From the NCBI GenBank assembly GCA_003574895.1, contig PJFB01000019.1:1-44151 (forward strand): DNA of 44,151 nt, read 5' to 3'. Shown here piece by piece: positions 8,406-17,324 of this stretch (the stretch's first letter is position 1; each line of letters opens with the position of its first letter). This stretch comes from Geobacter sp. GTDB taxonomy: Bacteria > Desulfobacterota > Desulfuromonadia > Geobacterales > Pseudopelobacteraceae. The notes under the pieces were generated by a model. That model saw only the letters and a list, made by a program, of their open reading frames with translations. It did no database searches and was not told where the DNA came from. A program made the position numbers and the translations under genes.

Positions 8406-8783
8406 ATGGCAAAGGGATATCAGGCAAACAAGGAACGACAGGAAGAGTTGGCCACCTTCGGCAAGGCCATCGGCAAACGGGCCGGTTTCAAATGCGAGTG
8501 GTGTGAAAGCAGGGAGGACCTGCGCGTCTGGGATTACCGGCCCGATGATGGGCCCGGCATGGATAGCCTGGCCCTGCTGTGCGGGCGCTGCCGGGAACTG
8601 GGCGCCGGGCGGAAGGCCGACCTGAACGAACTGAGGTCGATTCGCAACGCCCTCTGGAGCGATGTCCCGGCTGTTGCCGAGGGAGCCGCAAAGGTGATGG
8701 CCCAATGCAGGGAAGCATGGGCCAGGGAAGCAATCGAAGAGAGCCTGATTGACGACAAGGTCAAGGCCGCGCTTCTCAAATGA
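8406..8783 (+). CDS. PhnA/YjdM-like zinc-binding protein (N-terminal part only)
   Basis: Protein of 125 residues from the ATG at 8406; an upstream in-frame start would overlap the hydrolase and lacks a ribosome site. It contains FKCEWCESREDLRVWDYRP and LLCGRC, a CxxC...CxxC pair spaced like the PhnA N-terminal domain, followed by LRSIRNALWSDVPAVAEGAA, which resembles the RCLNDSMWSEVPAVQ segment of PhnA proteins. The SH3-like C-terminal PhnA domain is missing and a charged helix replaces it. The PhnA name is historical and does not imply phosphonate breakdown. Confidence 0.65.
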   Translation: MAKGYQANKERQEELATFGKAIGKRAGFKCEWCESREDLRVWDYRPDDGPGMDSLALLCGRCRELGAGRKADLNELRSIRNALWSDVPAVAEGAAKVMAQCREAWAREAIEESLIDDKVKAALLK

Positions 8784-8819
8784 CGGGCAATGGTCCGTCC
8801 TGTTCCCCGTGACCGCACT

Positions 8820-9602
8820 TCACAGGAAACAGGCCGGCTCCTTACGTTGACTGCAGTTGTTGATCAGCATCTCGCGCCTGGCGTTGACTATCGGGTGTCG
8901 CAGCGCCCTGGCGTTCTCCGGGCAGTACTTGACGCAGGCGCAGCACATGACGCAGTTCTGCGCATCCGTTACGACCTCCTTCTGGACCCTGATGACAAAG
9001 GTCGGGCAAACCGTGGCGCAGGTTCCGCAAAGCGTGCACCGTTCGCGGTCGGTCTCGGGGGCGACACCGCCGAGGGGCAACCTTTCCCGGTAGGGCACGT
9101 TGCCTGGAATCTGCGGGGTTGCCATGGCAACGGCCCCCTGCAACTTCTCCCCAATGCGTGCCCCGAACTCCTTGGCCTTTTGCAGGTCGGCCTCGTCGGG
9201 CCGGTTGGCGGCAATGGGCTGTTCGGCCGTCGAATAGGAATGTTCCCCGATAAAGGCTCCGGCGGCGATCACGGCAAAGCCCTTGGAATGGGCGACATCC
9301 CGTAACTCCACAAGTGCGTCCTCGTATTCGCGATTGCCATAAAGGGCAACCAAAACAGCCGGAATACCGGCGGCCGACACCCCCTCAATCCGCTTCAGGA
9401 AGACTTCGGGAACCCGGCCGGCATAGACCGGGATGCCGATAATGGCAAGGCCATCCTCCAACCGCAAGTCAACCATCCCATCCATCCGGGTCAAGTCGTA
9501 ATGCTCGACGTCATGGCTGTTGAGACCCGCCGCGATCTGTTCGACGATTTTCCTGGTGGTTTTTGTCGGAGAAAAATAAATCAGGTGTGTCTTGGCGGCC
9601 AT
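8820..9602 (-). CDS. EFR1-family flavodoxin-ferredoxin fusion
   Basis: Protein of 260 residues. The N-terminal flavodoxin-like domain starts THLIYFSPTKTTRKIVEQIA, where SPTKTT is the phosphate-binding loop for FMN. The C-terminal domain has two 4Fe-4S motifs, CTLCGTCATVCP and CVMCCACVKYCP, and a final Cys-rich tail. EFR1-type proteins are electron carriers of unknown partner, common in anaerobes. A GGAGGA precedes the ATG. It ends 36 bp from the convergent PhnA-like gene. Confidence 0.87.
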   Translation of the reverse strand: MAAKTHLIYFSPTKTTRKIVEQIAAGLNSHDVEHYDLTRMDGMVDLRLEDGLAIIGIPVYAGRVPEVFLKRIEGVSAAGIPAVLVALYGNREYEDALVELRDVAHSKGFAVIAAGAFIGEHSYSTAEQPIAANRPDEADLQKAKEFGARIGEKLQGAVAMATPQIPGNVPYRERLPLGGVAPETDRERCTLCGTCATVCPTFVIRVQKEVVTDAQNCVMCCACVKYCPENARALRHPIVNARREMLINNCSQRKEPACFL

Positions 9603-9772
9603 GGCTCCTCCTGTTTCTCTTTGATCGCTACGAGCAACGTCATACTCAGATTCATTCAGCCGGGCAAATTACCACGGCTGCGTAAAGATACCTTACCGTC
9701 GGTTACTTTGGCAAAGATTTCCTCACGGCATAATTCTGCCCCACCAGCCTTTGAGCTCGCCATGCAAGGCCA

Positions 9773-10702
9773 TCAATATGCAGTGCGCAACCTCATTATG
9801 TCACGTAACGGTGGGGCCCCAAACTGACGGCTATATTCACGATTGAACTGCGAAGGGCTCTCGTATCCGACCTGAAACGCCGCGTTGGCGGCATCCATGC
9901 GTTCTGCCAGCATGAGGCGCCTGGCTTCCTGCAAGCGGAGTTGTTTCTGAAACTGCAACGGACTTAAAGCGGTCATCGACCGGAAGTGGTGATGAAACGT
10001 AGAAGTACTCATGCTTGATTTGGCAGCAAGGTCATCGATACTCAACGGCTCTGTGAAATTGCTCTTCAACCAATCGATTGCCCGCGCTATCTGATTGCTC
10101 TGACTCCCCGCCGATGCAATCTGGCGTAAACGCTCACCCTGATCCCCCACAAGCAAGCGGTAGATGATTTCGCGCTGGATGATCGGTGCAAGAATCGGTA
10201 TGTCCTGTTGATCGGCAAGCAGATCGACCAATCGTTGCATGGCGGTGAGCAGCGGCAGCGTCACCTCCCCGGTTGCCATGCCACGGCTTGATTTTTGTGT
10301 GCGCGGTTTGGGGAGATTGCTGTCCACCATCATCTGGGTAATCTCGCGCAGATCAAATTTCAACCTGAGCCCCAGGTAAGGCCTTTCCGGACTAGCTTCG
10401 ATTATCTGGACAACCGTGGGCAGATTTACCGACGTGATCAGATAATGGTGCGCATCATACACAAAGGTGTCATCTCCGAGTATGACCCGTTTGGCTCCTT
10501 GGGAAACAAGACAAACGCTCGGTTCGTACATACCGGTGATCGGTTCGGTTGGTTCCTCCCGCCGAAACAGCGACAAGCCCGGAACGGCAGTTGTGTGTAG
10601 CTCCCCTTTTTCGGTCAATCGGGCAATACTGTCGCCTAAGCTTGAGATCGCATCATCCAGCCTGCTATCCTTGACTTCCTGAATAACTGTCTCGTTTCTC
10701 AT
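9773..10702 (-). CDS. AraC-family regulator with AraC_N domain (YqhC-like)
   Basis: Protein of 309 residues starting at 10702, where AGGAGGA is six nt upstream; an extra 20 codons upstream are open but lack a ribosome site. Residues about 20-175 match the AraC_N cupin-like sensor (VPGLSLFRREEPTEPITGMY, EPSVCLVSQGAKRVILGD). The C-terminal 100 residues form the double helix-turn-helix (LSIDDLAAKSSMSTSTFHHH and AAFQVGYESPSQFNREYSRQ). E. coli YqhC, which has the same architecture, activates yqhD and the aldo/keto reductase gene dkgA in response to aldehydes; here a DkgA-like reductase lies at 15.3 kb, making that regulon the likely target. A 45-bp element just upstream is repeated before the reductase cluster. 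Confidence 0.88.
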   Translation of the reverse strand: MRNETVIQEVKDSRLDDAISSLGDSIARLTEKGELHTTAVPGLSLFRREEPTEPITGMYEPSVCLVSQGAKRVILGDDTFVYDAHHYLITSVNLPTVVQIIEASPERPYLGLRLKFDLREITQMMVDSNLPKPRTQKSSRGMATGEVTLPLLTAMQRLVDLLADQQDIPILAPIIQREIIYRLLVGDQGERLRQIASAGSQSNQIARAIDWLKSNFTEPLSIDDLAAKSSMSTSTFHHHFRSMTALSPLQFQKQLRLQEARRLMLAERMDAANAAFQVGYESPSQFNREYSRQFGAPPLRDIMRLRTAY

Positions 10703-10767
10703 ATATTCCTCCTGAGTAAATACTACCCGACCCCATTTTGCGTGGCAACAGTTATCCGGCAAATAGT

Positions 10768-10812
10768 ACTATCAGGCAAGAAATCAGCAGGATTGGTCTA
10801 TCTGCCTTTGTT
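10768..10812 (+). promoter_or_regulatory. copy 1 of duplicated 45-bp AraC-linked element
   Basis: Begins ACTATCAGGCAAGAAATCAG and ends GGTCTATCTGCCTTTGTT. It matches the element at 14783-14827 at 41 of 45 positions. An AGGCA near one end and TGCCT near the other form an inverted pair. It lies 66 bp upstream of the divergent AraC start. A TTATCC at 10752-10757 is also shared at the same distance upstream of copy 2. Predicted binding site of the AraC regulator; binding is inferred. Confidence 0.7.
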
Positions 10813-10824
10813 TTCTGCGGTGGG

Positions 10825-10944
10825 ATCGAGACTGCCATTCGTGAAAATTGGGAGAGGGTCTGCGAAGAAGCGGAACTGAGCCCGGTTGATAAAAACTATC
10901 TGTGGGGGCGGCAGTTTCTTAATCCGTTTTCCATAGAGCGGTGA
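10825..10944 (+). pseudogene. C-terminal remnant of a HipA-like kinase toxin
   Basis: About 39 codons ending in TGA encode IETAIRENWERVCEEAELSP followed by VDKNYLWGRQFLNPFSIER. This looks like the C-terminus of HipA-family toxin kinases (W..VC.EA.LS....LWGRQFLNP). No kinase core or start codon precedes it; the AraC-linked 45-bp element begins only 57 bp upstream. A truncation product of recombination is the simplest reading. Assignment is by motif memory and would need a search. Confidence 0.5.
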
Positions 10945-10961
10945 TCACAAGGCAATTGTCC

Positions 10962-10988
10962 ACGAAACGCACGAAAGGCACGAAAATA
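10962..10988 (+). repeat. three tandem 9-mers of type ACGAAANGC
   Basis: ACGAAACGC, ACGAAAGGC and ACGAAAATA follow each other directly after the HipA remnant. The third copy keeps only the ACGAAA core. Short repeats of this type occur between genes in related bacteria; function unknown. Confidence 0.6.
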
Positions 10989-11019
10989 TGGACAACGGGT
11001 TATAAGAGGTATTCCTGAG

Positions 11020-11130
11020 ATGAAATGGGGTGCCGCACAGGCAAAGCCGCCCAAGGAGTGGCTGGAAGCAAACCCCAATGCGACTTGGCAGCTCATAAAC
11101 CGGAAAAATTATCTGGAGTTGATTACCTGA
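11020..11130 (+). CDS. possible 36-residue ORF or gene fragment
   Basis: ATG at 11020 with AGAGGT nine nt upstream, encoding MKWGAAQAKPPKEWLEANPN and then ATWQLINRKNYLELIT before TGA. The composition is protein-like, but there is no recognised family and it lies among gene debris. It may be the tail of a lost gene. Just downstream, at about 11138-11156, GGAATTCCGGTGACAGTTT resembles sequence I associate with REP/IS200-type transposon surroundings; this is a weak impression only. Confidence 0.3.
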   Translation: MKWGAAQAKPPKEWLEANPNATWQLINRKNYLELIT

Positions 11131-11231
11131 CCATAGGAATTCCGGTGACAGTTTAGCGGGCGAACTTGTCGAAGCCGGGGAGACTGGAGTGGTCCTCGCC
11201 TCTGCAAGGACCGTGAAGCCCCGTCAATTTC

Positions 11232-12794
11232 TCACCCTCCGCAGCATTTCTTGTACTTCTTTCCGCTTCCGCACGGACAGGGATCGTTCCTGCCGGTCTT
11301 CTCCGCACGTAGTGGCGACTGGGGCACAAGCCGCAGGTGACGCCGCTTGTCGGCATGTTCCAGCAGTGTCGCCACCGCATCCGGCAGTTGTTCGAACATC
11401 GACATGTAAATGCGTCCTGCTTCCTCATCAGCGTCTTCATAGCCATCCGCTTCGACAGCCTCATCGAGAGCCTCCGGCAATCCCACCGTGGAGACGACTG
11501 CGGCGGCCCAGGCAACACCCTCCTGCCGCTCCAGCATCCTTTCGTACTGGCCGTCACGCAGCCCCCAAATACCCGGCCGCATGCCGAGTGCCAGAAACAG
11601 GCCGTACGCCCAGTCCTGCACCCGCGGCATCTCCTCAAGGGCCAACTTGTCGTAGTTGAACGGAAAGCCGAGTCTTCCCGCCTCCCGCTCATCGATAAAA
11701 CGGTCACAGGCATTGAACAGGGTCTCAAGCAATTGCTCCGACTGCTTCTCGTTGGTGAAGGTCAGCATCTCTTCGCCGAAGACAAACGGCAACCATTCGC
11801 TCGGCTTGACCATTTCGGGAGTTATGGCGAGGCCGAAGAGGAAACCGTGCAGGCTCTCCAGGTTAAGAGCCTCATCGGGGACCGTCGCCAGTGCCAGGAG
11901 CCGGGCCAGATTCTTCTTCTCCGTTGCCGGGAAGAGCGTGGTCAGGCGGGGACGATATCCCCTGCCGAGCGGGACGCCCGACTCCCGCGCCAGCCATTCG
12001 GCCGCGCCGGGAGTCAAACGCCAGCTCAGCATGTATGCCTCCGCGCAGGAAATTGCCTCGGACTCCTCACCGGGGCTGATGAACCCCTCCCTGGTTTTTG
12101 GCAGCTTTTTCCTGGCCAGCAGGTAGTGGGGCACATGGGCATTCTTCACCAGAGCCACAGCCAGCAGCTCCCGGCTCCGTGCCGTATCCCCTTCGCTACG
12201 GAACATCAGGAGTGCCCGTGCATAGGCCCAGTCAGCCAGATATTCCTCTTCGTACTCTTTTAGCAACGCTTCCGCTTCTTCGTTGCGGTTCGTCTCGACC
12301 AGAAGGGCCAGGAGCCGGTAGCGTGCTCCCTGATTGTCGTTAGGATTGAGGCGGAGCATTTCGCGCCAGATCTCGATCGCCTCCTGCTCACCATCAGTGA
12401 AGCGAAGGCTGGACGCCAGACTGTCCATCGCCCGCATGAATGGCCGCGTGTTGATGAGCCCCCAGAAGTGCCCAGCATCCTCCCGGAATGTCTTCTTTCC
12501 CAGGGTGCGCCGCCCTGTCTCCACCGCCTTGCGATAAAGGTCAATCGCCTCTTCGTCTGTCTTCGCTTCCAGGTCGGCAAGCAGGAGATATGCATCGACG
12601 CAATCGACGGAAATTTCCAGCGCCCGTCGCGCCAGTTCAATCGCCCGTTTCCTGGATGGCGCCTCCCAGGCCCGGTACACGAGTTCATCGGCCTCGTCGA
12701 GAAGCTGCTTCTTGCTCCTTGGACGAAACAGCGCTTGCATCTCCTTATTGAAGGCAATTGTTTTTGCTCGTTTCGACTGCGGAGTATCAGTCAT
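11232..12794 (-). CDS. TPR-rich protein with C-terminal SEC-C zinc motif
   Basis: Protein of 520 residues. The N-terminal 250 residues are helical repeats ([57 protein letters not shown]), similar to TPR/ST7-like proteins, and the middle is a helical region of unknown type. It ends in [20 protein letters not shown], a canonical SEC-C motif (CxC...CC) that binds zinc in SecA and many accessory proteins. GGGGAAAAG precedes the ATG. Next upstream on this strand is the DsbA/FrnE-like gene, 71 bp away. Role unknown; SEC-C proteins of this size occur in accessory regions and a defence or quality-control role is only a possibility. Confidence 0.8.
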   Translation of the reverse strand: MTDTPQSKRAKTIAFNKEMQALFRPRSKKQLLDEADELVYRAWEAPSRKRAIELARRALEISVDCVDAYLLLADLEAKTDEEAIDLYRKAVETGRRTLGKKTFREDAGHFWGLINTRPFMRAMDSLASSLRFTDGEQEAIEIWREMLRLNPNDNQGARYRLLALLVETNRNEEAEALLKEYEEEYLADWAYARALLMFRSEGDTARSRELLAVALVKNAHVPHYLLARKKLPKTREGFISPGEESEAISCAEAYMLSWRLTPGAAEWLARESGVPLGRGYRPRLTTLFPATEKKNLARLLALATVPDEALNLESLHGFLFGLAITPEMVKPSEWLPFVFGEEMLTFTNEKQSEQLLETLFNACDRFIDEREAGRLGFPFNYDKLALEEMPRVQDWAYGLFLALGMRPGIWGLRDGQYERMLERQEGVAWAAAVVSTVGLPEALDEAVEADGYEDADEEAGRIYMSMFEQLPDAVATLLEHADKRRHLRLVPQSPLRAEKTGRNDPCPCGSGKKYKKCCGG

Positions 12795-12865
12795 TTCTTT
12801 TCCCCATTACGGATGTATTCAAAAACACAGGTCGTGAGGCCGCCTTTGTTGCTCTGTACATGAAC

Positions 12866-13474
12866 TTACCGATTCTTCCCGATCAAACGCACAAAATCTT
12901 CATAGGCCGCGAAACCGGTCAGACGCCTGCCTCCACACAGGTGAGTCGGCACTGCGGTAATGCCCAGTTCCGTGGCCCGCTGCCAGTCGGCATCCACTGC
13001 CGTGGCATAACTCCTCTCCACCAGCACCGTCCGCGCCTCATCCGCTGGCAGGCCAATGGCTGCGGCGATCCGCACCAATTCGTCAGCCAGTGCTATGTTG
13101 ACCCCATCCACGAAAAAGGCCCGGTAGACTGCCTGGTGGAACTCATTGCCGTGCCCTTGCGCCTCCGCCCATTTCCCCAACTCCTGGGCAAGCCGGCTGT
13201 TGTAGGTGCGGCTTCGTTCCGTAAGTGGCAACCCCTCTGTCGCGGCAACCTGCAGCAGCCGGGCCTGCATGTCGCGGATCATGGTCTCCCGTCCGGCAAA
13301 GAGCTCGGCAAGCTCCCTTCCTTCCGTGGGGGTTTCGGGGTGGAGCGGGAAGGCGCTCCAGCGAAGCTGAACTCCGTATTCCCGTTGCAGGCGTTCGGTA
13401 CGCACGGTACCAAGGTAGCACCAGGGTCAGATGTAATCGAAAAAGACCTCTACCATGGGTGTGCTGCTGTTCAT
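12866..13474 (-). CDS. DsbA/FrnE-like thiol oxidoreductase, predicted selenoprotein (UGA at codon 16)
   Basis: The ATG at 13474 is preceded by GGGAGGAG at ideal spacing and reads MNSSTPMVEVFFDYI, then an in-frame TGA (13429-13427), then PWCYLGTVRTERLQREYGVQ and onward without a break for 202 codons. The family has CPWC at this place (FrnE/2-hydroxychromene-isomerase-like DsbA), so UGA replaces exactly the nucleophilic first Cys, giving UPWC. The cis-Pro loop TAVPTH is present near residue 175. A SECIS-like hairpin follows the UGA. Without the UGA the only start is an internal GTG at 13405 that would lack the active site and half of the first beta strand. A Cys-to-stop point mutation is the alternative, but the intact downstream frame and hairpin favour selenocysteine. 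Likely a cytoplasmic disulfide oxidoreductase; partner unknown. Confidence 0.8.
13395..13413 (-). promoter_or_regulatory. bacterial SECIS-like hairpin after in-frame UGA
   Basis: On the minus strand, beginning 14 nt after the UGA, UUGGUAC pairs with GUACCGA (seven pairs including one U-G) around the five-base loop CGUGC. The loop G and GU lie about 22-23 nt after the UGA, in the range of known bacterial SECIS elements such as fdhF, where SelB recognises an apical G/GU. Found by eye; not tested with a covariance model. Confidence 0.65.
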
Positions 13475-13556
13475 GGTGTTCTCCTCCCGTCAGTTTCTTA
13501 GGGCAGCTTCAATAGAAGTTTTCGCCACTCCTTGAGGGCGGTACATACATTAATTC

Positions 13557-13581
13557 AAAAGGCGGCCAATCGGCCACCTTT
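13557..13581 (-). terminator. rho-independent terminator after hepT
   Basis: On the minus strand AAAGGTGGCC, a GATT loop and GGCCGCCTTTTTG form a ten-pair stem with one wobble and a T-tract. It lies 86 bp past the HepT stop codon, in the right orientation to end the mntA-hepT transcript. Confidence 0.7.
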
Positions 13582-13666
13582 GCTGTTTACCACCAAGCGA
13601 CAACGTTTTTTCCAACAACTTCCTCGCAAGACCCCTTATGCTTCCAATAACAGCCTTTAAAAACGT

Positions 13667-14029
13667 CTAGTTGGCTATTGTCTGTATTAAATCCTGTATC
13701 TGCTTTTCAAGTTCCGGTATGTATCGCTGCACCGTGTGCCAGACTACTTCCAAGTCAACGCTGAAATACCCATAACATATCCTGTTTCTCATCAAATATA
13801 CTTCTTCCCATGGAACCTCGGAATGAAGTGCGACGAATTCAGGAGATGATCGTTCGATATTCCTGGCAGCCTCGCCAATGATCTCGATATTACGAAGCAC
13901 CGCATCCTGTACCTGCTCATTCTCCAAAAAATCCAATTCCGTCATACCGAGTGTATAGCGATGGATTCGCTGGATTGCGGCAATAATATGTTCCAGATAA
14001 TCCGGAATCCTCAATTGATAGTTGCTCAT
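13667..14029 (-). CDS. hepT: HepT-like (DUF86) toxin with altered catalytic motif
   Basis: Protein of 120 residues, all-helical and of usual HepT length. HepT ribonucleases carry an RX4HXY motif; here the segment reads MRNRICYGYFSVD, so the motif is R-N-R-I-C-Y-G-Y with Tyr (codon TAT) in place of the catalytic His. The rest of the context (IPDYLEHIIAAIQRI, LRNIEIIGEAARNI, EVVWHTVQRYIPELEKQI) is well conserved, so this is a family member that may have lost RNase activity. Its start overlaps the mntA stop by four bases, the usual arrangement in which MntA AMPylates the motif Tyr of HepT. Confidence 0.87.
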   Translation of the reverse strand: MSNYQLRIPDYLEHIIAAIQRIHRYTLGMTELDFLENEQVQDAVLRNIEIIGEAARNIERSSPEFVALHSEVPWEEVYLMRNRICYGYFSVDLEVVWHTVQRYIPELEKQIQDLIQTIAN

Positions 14030-14316
14030 ACAGGTAATGCCTCAAGCAAAACCTGATCGCGAAATGACTTCGGCAATGCATTCGGCGTCAGCACGTCCAC
14101 CGTCACCCCGGTCAGTTTCTGCAACCTGCTTTGTATGCGGGCAATGTCCATAAGGGTTGTATCAGGCAGCGGCTCGACTAGAAGATCAAGATCACTCGAT
14201 TCACTATCATTGCCGTGCAAAGCCGACCCGAACACCCGTGGATTGCGGGTATGATACAGTTCGGTAATTTGCAGTATCTCTTTACGATAACGCTTAAGTG
14301 CTTCTGACGGCTTCAT
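14026..14316 (-). CDS. mntA: MntA-type nucleotidyltransferase antitoxin
   Basis: Protein of 96 residues with the minimal nucleotidyltransferase motif: FGSALHGNDSESSDLDLLVE is an exact GSX10DXD, as in MntA antitoxins that poly-AMPylate HepT. The second-half Asp is in VTVDVLTP. CAAGGAGG precedes the ATG with good spacing. A perfect 22-bp palindrome and a promoter with a consensus -35 lie just upstream, which suggests autoregulation. First gene of a two-gene toxin-antitoxin operon with hepT. Confidence 0.88.
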   Translation of the reverse strand: MKPSEALKRYRKEILQITELYHTRNPRVFGSALHGNDSESSDLDLLVEPLPDTTLMDIARIQSRLQKLTGVTVDVLTPNALPKSFRDQVLLEALPV

Positions 14317-14334
14317 CTTTGCCTCCTTGAAACC

Positions 14335-14356
14335 ATCCGCCGTAATTACGGCGGAT
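14335..14356. promoter_or_regulatory. perfect 22-bp palindrome, predicted TA operator
   Basis: Half-site ATCCGCCGTAA is followed directly by its exact reverse complement TTACGGCGGAT. It ends 18 nt before the mntA start codon and lies just downstream of the predicted -10 box, where a bound repressor would block transcription. The binding protein is not known; the MntA-HepT complex is the obvious candidate. Confidence 0.8.
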
Positions 14357-14365
14357 ACTCAATGC

Positions 14366-14395
14366 AATAAAAACTGTATATAACTGTCTTGTCAA
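14366..14395 (-). promoter_or_regulatory. sigma-70-type promoter for mntA-hepT
   Basis: On the minus strand TTGACA (14395-14390) is a perfect -35 box and TTTATT (14371-14366) a plausible -10 box, with 18 nt between them. The palindromic operator begins ten bases further on. Confidence 0.6.
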
Positions 14396-14404
14396 GTGCA
14401 ACCT

Positions 14405-14653
14405 CTAGTAACGACGAAAAAAGCCTGCCTGGAAAGACCATGTATTTCTGCTGTTGCCAGCGCGACCATCTTTTTCTTCACCCGAACTGGAATAATACTC
14501 CTGTTCCGTCTTTGTCAGTGGTAACCCTTCCAGCCTCCTCTTGAGCAACTCCTTCAGCTTCAGCGAAAACATCTGCCACATGGCAAAGGCAAGGGGATAC
14601 TCCTCGTACTTTTCCTTGCACTGTCTGCTCTTATCATCCCATCGGGCAATTCA
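14405..14653 (-). pseudogene. frameshifted remnant of an unidentified small gene
   Basis: On the minus strand one frame encodes IARWDDKSRQCKEKYEEYPL through MWQMFSLKLKELLKRRLEGL and PLTKTEQEYYS, after which it becomes low-complexity. The +1 frame continues instead with VRVKKKMVALATAEIHGLSR. Joined, these look like one small helical protein (LTKTE.EYYSR.VKKK..ALA pattern), so a one-base indel near 14500 has probably broken the gene. The N-terminal frame also meets a stop at 14651-14653 without a start. Function not recognised. Confidence 0.5.
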
Positions 14654-14932
14654 TCTCTTCTAAATGCTAAGCACAACCTTCTTGCTGTTTTTTCCAGACA
14701 TTCTGCATAACTGTGTCATTCCAAATACTAACATCCCGATCAATCCCGCTGCGCCCTACAGACCTATTATCCAGACCTTCACACTATCAGGCAATAATTC
14801 AACAGGATCGGTCTATCTGCCTTTGTTCATTCTCGGTTACAGTGAATTATCAACAAAGTATGCGCGAATGGGCGCGGCGGAAAGAGGCTGTCTGCCATTG
14901 TGCAGAGGCCGCCGTTCATCATAGAAGAAATC
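14654..14932. other. intergenic leader before the MFS-AKR cluster
   Basis: About 280 bp carrying copy 2 of the 45-bp AraC-linked element (14783-14827) and a short leader to the broken MFS gene. No other gene or clear terminator seen. Confidence 0.5.
14783..14827 (+). promoter_or_regulatory. copy 2 of duplicated 45-bp AraC-linked element
   Basis: Begins ACTATCAGGCAATAATTCAA and ends GGTCTATCTGCCTTTGTT; differs from copy 1 at four positions. Upstream TTATCC is conserved at the same distance (14767-14772). It lies 105 bp before the truncated MFS start and points toward the MFS-AKR-CMD-DUF362 genes. Predicted AraC-regulator site and promoter region of that cluster. Confidence 0.7.
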
Positions 14933-16179
<1,247 letters not shown>

Positions 16180-16196
16180 CCAACTTGGCTGGTAAC

Positions 16197-17324
16197 ATGC
16201 TGATAAGTATTCTTGTCGTACTATGCAGCATCGCAACCATCTCGGAGGCACAGACCATGAAAAACGTTAGCCTTAACGCCAGACAGGCAGCCATCGTCCC
16301 CATCGCGGCCTTCACCGCCAACGGTGACTTGATGAAATTGAAAACGGCCCTGAATAAGGGGTTGGATGCCGGTTTGACCATCAATGAAATCAAGGAAATC
16401 CTTGTGCAGATGTACGCCTATGCCGGGTTCCCCCGCAGTTTGAACGGCATCAACACCTTCATGGGCGTTTTGGACGAACGGAGCCAGAAAGGGATCAAGG
16501 ACGTTGTAGGCAAGGAGCCAAGCTCCATGCCTGCCAACAAGAGCAGCATCGAACTGGGAACGGAAATTCAGACGCGCCTGGTAGGAAAACCGGTCACCGG
16601 TCCGATATATGCGTTCGCTCCCGCCATTGATCAGTTTTTAAAAGGTCATCTTTTCGGAGACATCTTCGGACGGGATAATTTCGACTTCCAGAGCCGGGAG
16701 ATTGCCACTATTTCGGCTCTGGCCAGCATGGAAGGAGTCACCCCCCAGTTGCAGGCACATTTCAATGTCGGACTAAATGTCGGGCTGACCGAGGCGCAGT
16801 TGCGGAGCCTGATAGCCGTTCTCGAAGCCAGCGTTGGCAGGAAGGAGGCCGCACATGCCAATGAAGCTCTGGGTAAGGTTTTGAGCAGCAGACAGGCGGA
16901 GCAGAGAATCAATATCACCCGCAGCGGCTCCCAGCCTGCCAGTCAGGGTTCTCCCGAGCATTTCACCGGCTCGGTCCTCGTCGATACCCTGTTCAAGGCA
17001 GATGATCCGGCACGAACATCGGGTGGTCGTGTAACCTTCGAGCCTGGTGCTCGGACAGCATGGCACACCCATCCCCTCGGTCAGACCCTGATCGTGACCT
17101 CCGGCACCGGCCGGGTACAGCGCTGGGGTGGCCCGATAGAGGAAATCCGGCAAGGAGATGTCGTATGGATTCCGGCCGGCGTGAAGCACTGGCATGGAGC
17201 AGCGCCAAACTCGGCCATGACACATATTGCCATTGCGGAACACCAGGACGGCACAGTCGTGGAATGGATGGAAAAGGTCAGTGACGGGCAGTACAACCAG
17301 CTGCCGTCTGCACAGCAAAAGTAA
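16197..17324 (+). CDS. carboxymuconolactone-decarboxylase / cupin fusion, probably exported
   Basis: From the ATG at 16197 the protein has 375 residues and starts with a signal-like segment ([19 protein letters not shown]). An ATG at 16258 has the better ribosome site (GGAGG eight nt upstream) and would make a cytoplasmic form. Two CMD/AhpD-like regions follow ([20 protein letters not shown] about 60-80 and [20 protein letters not shown] about 200-220), then a cupin domain (about 260-350) with metal-ligand pattern HTHPLGQT and the second motif [10 protein letters not shown]. No AhpD CxxC is seen, so peroxidase activity is not supported. Such fusions often sit beside aldo/keto reductases. It starts 17 bp after the reductase stop. 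Confidence 0.8.
   Translation: MLISILVVLCSIATISEAQTMKNVSLNARQAAIVPIAAFTANGDLMKLKTALNKGLDAGLTINEIKEILVQMYAYAGFPRSLNGINTFMGVLDERSQKGIKDVVGKEPSSMPANKSSIELGTEIQTRLVGKPVTGPIYAFAPAIDQFLKGHLFGDIFGRDNFDFQSREIATISALASMEGVTPQLQAHFNVGLNVGLTEAQLRSLIAVLEASVGRKEAAHANEALGKVLSSRQAEQRINITRSGSQPASQGSPEHFTGSVLVDTLFKADDPARTSGGRVTFEPGARTAWHTHPLGQTLIVTSGTGRVQRWGGPIEEIRQGDVVWIPAGVKHWHGAAPNSAMTHIAIAEHQDGTVVEWMEKVSDGQYNQLPSAQQK

Noticed and set aside
9603-9772. A gene fragment between the EFR1 gene and the AraC gene
   Set aside because: A minus-strand frame with AKVTDGKVSLRSRGNLPG looks protein-like, but I could not tie it to a family, and it has no start.
12866-13405. A 179-residue DsbA-like protein starting at GTG 13405
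   Set aside because: This start lacks a ribosome site and removes the active site; the ATG at 13474 with read-through of UGA explains the family alignment better.
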